Assembly: GCA_019090765.1 (NCBI GenBank)
Contig: JAHRVJ010000002.1
Location: 1-5,393 of the forward strand
Direction of reading: 5' to 3'
DNA from: Ilumatobacteraceae bacterium
Lineage (GTDB): Bacteria > Actinomycetota > Acidimicrobiia > Acidimicrobiales > Ilumatobacteraceae
Length of the DNA stretch: 5,393 bases
The translations under genes were made by a program, and so were the position numbers. Shown one piece after another: positions 1 to 3,809 of the stretch (position 1 is its first letter; each line of letters opens with the position of its first letter). The notes beneath the pieces were generated by a model that saw nothing but the letters and a program-made list of their open reading frames with translations, had not been told where the DNA came from and searched no databases.

Positions 1-254
1 CGCCGTACGGCGCCGAGTTTCTCCGGTGGCCAGCTGGCTGGATCGGCGGTCCCTCGTTCACCGGAGGTGGCGGTGACGCACGCAACTCGTTGCCCGTTCT
101 CCAAGGCGAGGCGCATGACTGCGGCGGAGAGGTACGCCTCGTCGTCGGGATGGGCCCAGACCCCAAGGATCGTGCCTAGCGCCGCAACCCGCGTCGACGC
201 TTCGGATCTGGGGGTGGCTGCCAGCGCGGATTGAGTGGTGGGGGGACCTACCAT
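1..254 (-). CDS. PIG-L/LmbE-family zinc deacetylase, N-terminal 84 residues (partial, cut by window edge)
   Basis: Reading leftward from ATG 254-252 the frame is open to position 1. It contains the family signature AHPDDE at residues 34-39, preceded by the beta strand GTILGVW and followed by VTATSGERGT at about 60-69 and a W-P-P-E-K-L segment, as is typical of PIG-L deacetylases. In this family His35 and Asp38 would bind zinc and Asp37 would be the general base; the third ligand lies outside the window. Members remove N-acetyl groups from GlcNAc-type sugars or cleave related amides (MshB and Mca of mycothiol metabolism, GlcNAc-PI deacetylase); the substrate here cannot be told. The start ATG overlaps the stop of the upstream flavoprotein gene by 7 nt (ATGGTAG), no good Shine-Dalgarno is visible, and no later ATG/GTG/TTG precedes the motif, so coupled translation is likely. 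The leader of about 26 residues before the first strand is longer than in MshB. Family assignment is firm. Confidence 0.9.
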   Translation of the reverse strand, partial: MVGPPTTQSALAATPRSEASTRVAALGTILGVWAHPDDEAYLSAAVMRLALENGQRVACVTATSGERGTADPASWPPEKLGAVR

Positions 255-1435
255 CGCGGACCGTTTTGGTCGACACCCAGCACGGCCTTGCCGATCGCCT
301 CGTGGGTGAGGGCATGCGATGCGGGATGGTAGGCGACAGCGCGAGAGTCCCGCAGGAGCCGCGAGAGTTCGTTGTTGCTGCCGATCGAGCTTCCGCCGGC
401 GACTTCCATCGCGGTGTCCAAAACGTTTCGCACCACCTGGCTGGTGCGGTATTTGGCAGCGAAGAGCTTCATGTCCCACTCGGGGCCATGGTCGACTCCG
501 TTGACCCAGTCAGTCGCGAACATGTCGAGCGCTGAAGTGACACCATCGAGGGCAATCCACATGCCCGCAACCTGGTGTTGGAGCATCGGGTTGTGGGCCA
601 GGGTTCGGCCGTCGAGAGCGATTGATGTCTTGGCGTTCAGTGCTGCCGCCGCGAGTTCGAGTGCCCGTTCGGCGATGCCGATGTAGACATTGCTGATCAG
701 GGTCAGAGCCCACAGGAATGAGGTGCCGGTGACTGGGCCATCTTCGCCGCCCACTGGTTGGGTGGCAACGACGCGCTCATTGGGAACGAACACCGAATCC
801 AAGACGATGTCATAGCTCTGAGAGGCTCGCATCGAGATGGTGTCCCAGTTCTCGACAACGGTGACGCCGGGGTCGCTGCGCCGAATGAACCCGTGAATCA
901 CATTCGGTGCCTCAGGGCCGGTGCTGTCCATGGCGTGGAATCCGACCTGGGTCCAGACTGGGCCGAGAGACCCGAAGTGCTTACGGCCTGTTATCCGGTA
1001 TCCGCCGGGAACTGGCTCTGCGACCGTGGTCGACATCAGAGTCGAAACGTCGTTTCCCCTCTCCGCATGGCCTGAGGCGAAGATCTCCCCAGCGAGCGCG
1101 TCATCGACGATCCAGTCCATTGTGTTGACACCGAGTCGCCGCAGATCCGCAGCGCCGCCGGTCCAGTACAAGTGCATGCATGAGGCGAGCGCTGGTGCTG
1201 GTGCGTAGCGTGCCAACAGTCGCTGGCGTCGTGCAGTTTCGAACAGGTTGAGCCCCCCTCCGCCAGCTTCTTCTGGGAGATTGACGGTGTAGTGGCCAGC
1301 GGCAACGAGCTGTCGGTGGGTCTCATCGAAGAAGCTGTTGGTGGCATCGTCGGTAGCGGCGAGGCGGCGGAACTCTTCGAGCATTTCTTTGCTGAGTTCG
1401 TTGTTGCTTGCGGGTGCGGGATTGGTGATTGTCAT
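248..1435 (-). CDS. Acyl-CoA dehydrogenase-fold flavoprotein (dehydrogenase or group D-type flavin monooxygenase)
   Basis: The product is 395 residues from ATG 1435, or 399 from ATG 1447. Both ATGs sit inside a hexanucleotide repeat and neither has a strong Shine-Dalgarno, so the start is uncertain. The three-part acyl-CoA dehydrogenase fold is visible: an N-terminal helical domain (about 10-118, with NLPEEAGGGGLNLFE at 52-66), a middle beta domain (about 119-225, with GGYRITGRKHFGSLGPVW at 144-161 and MRASQSYDIVLDSVFVP at 202-218) and a C-terminal four-helix domain (about 238-390, with AGGSSIGSNNELSRLLRDSR at 346-365). In classical members the RDAR-like helix end leads into a Y-E-G-T loop carrying the catalytic Glu. 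Here RDSR is followed by AVAYHPAS, so Pro371 falls at the Glu position. This resembles the C-terminal type of HsaA/DszC-like flavin monooxygenases and related actinobacterial proteins. FAD or FMN use is inferred from the family. It is the fourth gene of the operon, and its TAG stop overlaps the PIG-L start. Confidence 0.88.
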   Translation of the reverse strand: MTITNPAPASNNELSKEMLEEFRRLAATDDATNSFFDETHRQLVAAGHYTVNLPEEAGGGGLNLFETARRQRLLARYAPAPALASCMHLYWTGGAADLRRLGVNTMDWIVDDALAGEIFASGHAERGNDVSTLMSTTVAEPVPGGYRITGRKHFGSLGPVWTQVGFHAMDSTGPEAPNVIHGFIRRSDPGVTVVENWDTISMRASQSYDIVLDSVFVPNERVVATQPVGGEDGPVTGTSFLWALTLISNVYIGIAERALELAAAALNAKTSIALDGRTLAHNPMLQHQVAGMWIALDGVTSALDMFATDWVNGVDHGPEWDMKLFAAKYRTSQVVRNVLDTAMEVAGGSSIGSNNELSRLLRDSRAVAYHPASHALTHEAIGKAVLGVDQNGPRW

Positions 1436-1458
1436 TGTCTTTGTCATTGTCTTTGTCT
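1429..1458. repeat. Hexanucleotide tandem repeat TTGTC(A/T) x5 spanning the flavoprotein start
   Basis: Five consecutive 6-bp units TTGTCA, TTGTCT, TTGTCA, TTGTCT, TTGTCT are read on the plus strand; on the sense strand this is (A/T)GACAA. The two TTGTCA units create the two candidate ATG start codons at 1435 and 1447, 12 nt apart and in frame, encoding M-T-K-T-M-T. Confidence 0.9.
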
Positions 1459-1527
1459 TTCTGTTGTTGGTTTGTATTCCTGGGTGATCATCGCGGCCGG
1501 GTTGAGCGGGCCATTCAGCGCGGTGGG

Positions 1528-2451
1528 TCAGTTCGCGAGCGCGGCGCTGATGTGGTCGAGATGGTGGATGTCGGTGCCGCAGCAGCCGCCGACGACTGCG
1601 AGATCGGGCAGCAGCTGGGCGATCTCGACATAGCTTTGGGCGAGTTCGACCTCGTCGCCGCGATCGAGTTCGGTGGAGTTGTCGAGTTCTTCGTGACTCA
1701 TCCGCGAGGCGTTCGCCCGGAGGCCGCGGATGCGTTCCCATGGGCCTGGTTGGGTGAGCACTTCGATGAAGTGAGTGGGGTGGGCGCAGTTGACCATGAA
1801 GTACGCAACCGTTCCACCGGTCGCCCGATCGACTTCATCGATCGCATCCGCGAGTGACTGCCCCGAAGGCAACACGCCGTTGGTCTCGACTGTGAAGGAG
1901 ATGACGACGGGAATGTTGGCCCAGTTGGCGGCCTCGACGACCCCGATTGCTTCGGCGCTGTAGTTCAGCGTGACCGCTGTGACCAGGTCGGCTCCGGCGG
2001 TAGCGAAGGAGTCGATCTGAGCGGCGTGATAGTCCGCAGCTTCGCTGGCCGTCATTGCGTTCGCGATGGTGTAGCCGTCACCGCGTGGTCCGAGGTTGCC
2101 GCTGATCACGACAGCGATGTCGGAGTTGGCGGCGCGAATCGTGGTGAAGAACTCGACAGCCGCGCGATTGATCTTGTCGAGTCGCCCACTGGTGTATCCA
2201 AGGCGGGTTCCCCACGAGGCGCTGGCGCGCCAGGTCGGAGTCTCGAGGACGACACCGGTGTGGTCACGTCGAGCAATGTCGATCACGGACTCGTAGTAGC
2301 CGCGCATCAGGGTGCGGTGCTGCTCGGACTCCAGCAGCGGGAAGCTCGCGAAATCCGGCAGGTCGATGCCATGTTGGAAGATCAGGTCGGTCTCCAAGCC
2401 GGCGTCACTGAGGAAGGTTCGTCCTGCGAGCTGGGGGAGTTGGGTCATCAT
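1528..2451 (-). CDS. Homocysteine S-methyltransferase family protein (zinc-dependent)
   Basis: The product is 307 residues, the usual size of the stand-alone enzymes such as MmuM. These transfer a methyl group from S-methylmethionine, SAM or another methylated sulfur donor to homocysteine, giving methionine; they are cytosolic. The TIM-barrel signature is clear: DAGLETDLIFQHGIDLP at 16-32, the GNLGPRGDGY strand-loop at 118-127, and the zinc ligands Cys222 (in MVNCAHP), Cys290 and Cys291 (in VVGGCCGTD), so all three family cysteines are present. The start is set by AAAGGA at 2464-2459, 7 nt before ATG 2451. The next codon is also ATG, but it is less well placed. The ATG overlaps the thioesterase stop as ATGA, pointing to coupled translation. 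Next to a SAM-dependent methyltransferase it could recycle or divert methyl groups, but the true methyl donor cannot be read from the sequence. The open frame continues upstream to 2859, but that stretch reads as arginine-rich or repeat-derived junk antiparallel to nothing known and is not taken as coding. Confidence 0.93.
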   Translation of the reverse strand: MMTQLPQLAGRTFLSDAGLETDLIFQHGIDLPDFASFPLLESEQHRTLMRGYYESVIDIARRDHTGVVLETPTWRASASWGTRLGYTSGRLDKINRAAVEFFTTIRAANSDIAVVISGNLGPRGDGYTIANAMTASEAADYHAAQIDSFATAGADLVTAVTLNYSAEAIGVVEAANWANIPVVISFTVETNGVLPSGQSLADAIDEVDRATGGTVAYFMVNCAHPTHFIEVLTQPGPWERIRGLRANASRMSHEELDNSTELDRGDEVELAQSYVEIAQLLPDLAVVGGCCGTDIHHLDHISAALAN

Positions 2452-2978
2452 GATGTTGTCCTTTGAGTTGCTGTTGCTGTTGCTGTTGCTGTTGTTGTTG
2501 GTGCTGTTGATGTTGGTTCTGTTTGCCCGGTCCTGGATGGGTCGGTGGGCAGTGCAGTGCTCGGGTCCGGGGAACGCACGGCCTGCGTCTGGAGGGTGCG
2601 ACTCACGAGTCCGCCGGCGCCGTTGGTGATGTCGGTTTGGACGACCATTGTTGAGCGGCCCTTGTGCAGCAGGGTCGCCGTTGCGGTAACTGAGCCTTCG
2701 GTGACCGGACGGAAGAAGTTGGTCTTCGACTCGATGGTCGTGGTCGTAGCGCCGCTCGGGAGGTTGATGAAAGCGAGGGTGGCGCCGGTGCCGTCGGCCA
2801 TCGCCATCAGGTATCCGCCGTGAAGTACACCGCCGGAGCCGCAGTACTCGGCACGCCAATCGGCAATGGTGACGACCCGGTCAGGGTTGGCTTCCACGCC
2901 AGCGATCTGGTTGTTCCGCGCGAGTGGCATCTCGGCGTGCAGTAGTTCGGTGAAGTTGTGGTCGGTATTAGTGGTCAT
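2448..2978 (-). CDS. PaaI-type hotdog-fold thioesterase with a low-complexity C-terminal tail
   Basis: The product is 176 residues. The hotdog domain occupies about 8-134, with the PaaI signature HGGYLMAMADGTGA at 53-66 and the strand motif TTTIESKTNFFRPVTEG at 79-95, as in phenylacetic-acid-type and medium-chain acyl-CoA thioesterases. These cleave the thioester bond of acyl-CoA (or similar) in the cytosol, usually as oligomers. No substrate can be assigned. The domain normally ends close to the TQAVR at 131-135; residues 136-176 form an added Pro/Thr/Ser/Ala tail that finishes in a Thr-Ala run encoded by the 2467-2490 repeat. The start at ATG 2978 has AAAGGA 8 nt upstream (2992-2987) and lies 36 nt after the methyltransferase stop. 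The TGA stop overlaps the next gene's ATG by 4 nt (ATGA). The tail may be former spacer DNA captured as coding sequence. Confidence 0.9.
   Translation of the reverse strand: MTTNTDHNFTELLHAEMPLARNNQIAGVEANPDRVVTIADWRAEYCGSGGVLHGGYLMAMADGTGATLAFINLPSGATTTTIESKTNFFRPVTEGSVTATATLLHKGRSTMVVQTDITNGAGGLVSRTLQTQAVRSPDPSTALPTDPSRTGQTEPTSTAPTTTATATATATQRTTS
2459..2464 (-). promoter_or_regulatory. Ribosome binding site AAAGGA of the homocysteine S-methyltransferase gene
   Basis: AAAGGA lies 7 nt before ATG 2451, inside the last codons of the thioesterase gene. It fixes the internal start and fits a termination-reinitiation junction with the ATGA overlap. Confidence 0.75.
2467..2490. repeat. Hexanucleotide tandem repeat GTTGCT x4 (degenerate to about 2508)
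   Basis: Four perfect 6-bp units GTTGCT lie at 2467-2490, followed by decaying units GTTGTT, GTTGGT and GCTGTT up to 2508. On the sense strand the unit is AGCAAC. It lies just upstream of the homocysteine S-methyltransferase ribosome binding site and is translated in the thioesterase frame as an alternating Thr-Ala tail. Confidence 0.92.
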
Positions 2979-2986
2979 GAGGCGGT

Positions 2987-2992
2987 TCCTTT
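2987..2992 (-). promoter_or_regulatory. Ribosome binding site AAAGGA of the thioesterase gene
   Basis: AAAGGA lies within GAAAGGAA, 8 nt before ATG 2978, in the 36-nt gap after the methyltransferase stop. It is the strongest evidence for that start. Confidence 0.75.
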
Positions 2993-3014
2993 CGTAGGTG
3001 TGTCGGAGATCGGA

Positions 3015-3692
3015 TCAGCGGACGGCGATGCCGTAGATCGAAGAGTTGGCGGGGAAGAACAGCGAGTGGCGCCATCGGCCGCGGGTGACGTCGACGGTCG
3101 AGAATCCGGCGGCTTCGATAGCGCCTGCGGTGTCGCAGCACAGATCGCATCCTTCGAAGACCCAGCGCCATGGTCGTCGGACCGTTTCTTGGAGCCAGCG
3201 CCGTGGGCTCCACGGCCTTGCCGCGACATGCTCGACGAACCTGAACCGGCCGCCGGGTCGCAGGATCCGCCGCGCCTCTGCCAGCACCGCGCCCTGGTCC
3301 TCCACTGTGCAGAGCACCAGTGAGCACAAAACGTCGTCGACTGAGGAATCCGGGAGCGGAATCTGCTCGGCGGAGACTGCGTGAAGGGCGAGGTCGACGC
3401 CGCGATCGGTACCGCGCTGTAGGAGTCCCGTGTGCATTGCCAGGTTCGGCTCGATCACGATCAGCCGCGACCCGACGGGCACGTAATCGAAGTTTGCTCC
3501 GACCCCCGCACCGAGCTCGACAATGTCACCGCGTTCGATGCCCTCGAAGGCTGTCTGCTTTTGCCGTCGGGAGATGTGGGAGATGTACTGGCCGAATGTT
3601 GTGAAGAACCAGGCGTTGAATTGGCCACGGCGGCCGTTGTCGAAGCTGGAACAGGTGCTGGTGGCGGTGCTGGTGCTGGTGGCTGTGCTCAT
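3015..3692 (-). CDS. Class I SAM-dependent methyltransferase, METTL7/TMT1-like
   Basis: The product is 225 residues. The SAM-binding Rossmann core is plain: motif I DIVELGAGVGANFDYV at 56-71, the acidic strand end VIEPN at 79-83 (ribose contact), AEQIPLPDSSVDDVLCSLVL at 108-127, and the post-core LRPGGRFRFVEHV at 144-156. The C-terminal part, with FVEHV followed by a Trp/Arg-rich segment, FEGCDLCCDT at 179-188 and an ending SSIYGIAVR, recalls the METTL7/TMT1 branch, whose animal members methylate alkyl thiols. That link is from memory of the family and the substrate is inferred. The start at ATG 3692 is set by AAGGAG 7 nt upstream (3705-3700); an in-frame ATG at 3755 has no such site and lies in the promoter gap. 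Residues 2-13 are a Ser/Thr/Ala run encoded by a hexanucleotide repeat. It is the first gene of the operon and divergent from the SARP-hydrolase gene. Confidence 0.92.
   Translation of the reverse strand: MSTATSTSTATSTCSSFDNGRRGQFNAWFFTTFGQYISHISRRQKQTAFEGIERGDIVELGAGVGANFDYVPVGSRLIVIEPNLAMHTGLLQRGTDRGVDLALHAVSAEQIPLPDSSVDDVLCSLVLCTVEDQGAVLAEARRILRPGGRFRFVEHVAARPWSPRRWLQETVRRPWRWVFEGCDLCCDTAGAIEAAGFSTVDVTRGRWRHSLFFPANSSIYGIAVR
3654..3689. repeat. Hexanucleotide repeat GGTG(C/G)(T/C), six units, in codons 2-13 of the methyltransferase
   Basis: The units are GGTGCT, GGTGGC, GGTGCT, GGTGCT, GGTGGC and TGTGCT, directly followed by the start codon complement CAT at 3690-3692. On the sense strand the main units are AGCACC and GCCACC, giving the N-terminal STATSTSTATST stretch. 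Confidence 0.88.
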
Positions 3693-3699
3693 CGAGCGT

Positions 3700-3705
3700 C
3701 TCCTT
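3700..3705 (-). promoter_or_regulatory. Ribosome binding site AAGGAG of the methyltransferase gene
   Basis: AAGGAG is placed 7 nt before ATG 3692. It decides this start over the in-frame ATG at 3755. Confidence 0.78.
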
Positions 3706-3756
3706 GGTCGGTCGTTGATGTCACGGTCAATGTTGTCGACCACCGCTTGCGCCAAC

Positions 3757-3794
3757 CTGTCGTCGCGCTGTCGGATTGCCCCGCAGGCCTGTCG
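3757..3794. promoter_or_regulatory. Candidate SARP operator: CTGTCG direct repeats in the divergent gap
   Basis: CTGTCG occurs at 3757-3762, 3768-3773 and 3789-3794, with a related TTGTCG at 3733-3738. The first two are exactly 11 bp apart, one helical turn, the spacing of the heptameric direct repeats bound by SARP dimers; the third is 21 bp further on, one base short of two turns. The site lies between the SARP-type gene and its divergent operon, so it could serve either or both. Function is inferred; a short GC-rich motif can recur by chance. Confidence 0.4.
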
Positions 3795-3803
3795 ACCTAG
3801 AGT
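3776..3803 (+). promoter_or_regulatory. Candidate promoter giving a leaderless transcript of the SARP-hydrolase gene
   Basis: TTGCCC at 3776-3781 and TAGAGT at 3798-3803 are separated by 16 bp. The second fits the actinobacterial -10 pattern TANNNT. Six bases follow it before GTG 3810, so transcription would begin at or within a base or two of the start codon. No strong Shine-Dalgarno precedes the GTG, which agrees with leaderless translation. Confidence 0.45.
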
Positions 3804-3809
3804 GAGCCG

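Noticed and set aside
58..315. Minus-strand open frame of 85 codons overlapping the PIG-L start
   Set aside because: It is out of frame with the AHPDDE motif and Arg-rich; the real gene is the frame from ATG 254.
1495..1512. GGCC...GGCC inverted repeat in the gap after the homocysteine S-methyltransferase gene, considered as a terminator
   Set aside because: The stem is only 4 bp with a loop of about 10 nt and no T-run follows; transcription most likely continues into the flavoprotein gene.
1436..1741. Longer N terminus for the flavoprotein (start at 1741)
   Set aside because: The extra 98-102 residues are Arg/Pro/His-rich, overlap the 3' part of the homocysteine S-methyltransferase gene and have no family match.
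1429..1857. Plus-strand open frame of 142 codons beginning in the TTGTC repeat
   Set aside because: Its Ser-Leu run is only the repeat read in reverse, it lies antisense to two well-supported genes, and it shows no domain.
2026..2466. Plus-strand open frame of 146 codons antisense to the homocysteine S-methyltransferase gene
   Set aside because: The opposite strand carries a full conserved enzyme with zinc ligands; the antisense frame shows no family features and is expected in GC-rich DNA.
2467..2508. Tandem repeat considered as a CRISPR array or mobile-element end
   Set aside because: The 6-bp units are head to tail without spacers, terminal inverted repeats or transposase; it is a microsatellite.
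3693..3755. Longer N terminus for the methyltransferase (start at 3755)
   Set aside because: It has no ribosome binding site, while ATG 3692 has AAGGAG at ideal distance; the extension would lie in the divergent promoter region.
3735..3796. Two GTCGAC palindromes (3735-3740 and 3791-3796) as a dimer operator
   Set aside because: This six-base palindrome is very common in GC-rich genomes; the overlapping CTGTCG direct repeats explain the pattern better given a SARP neighbour.
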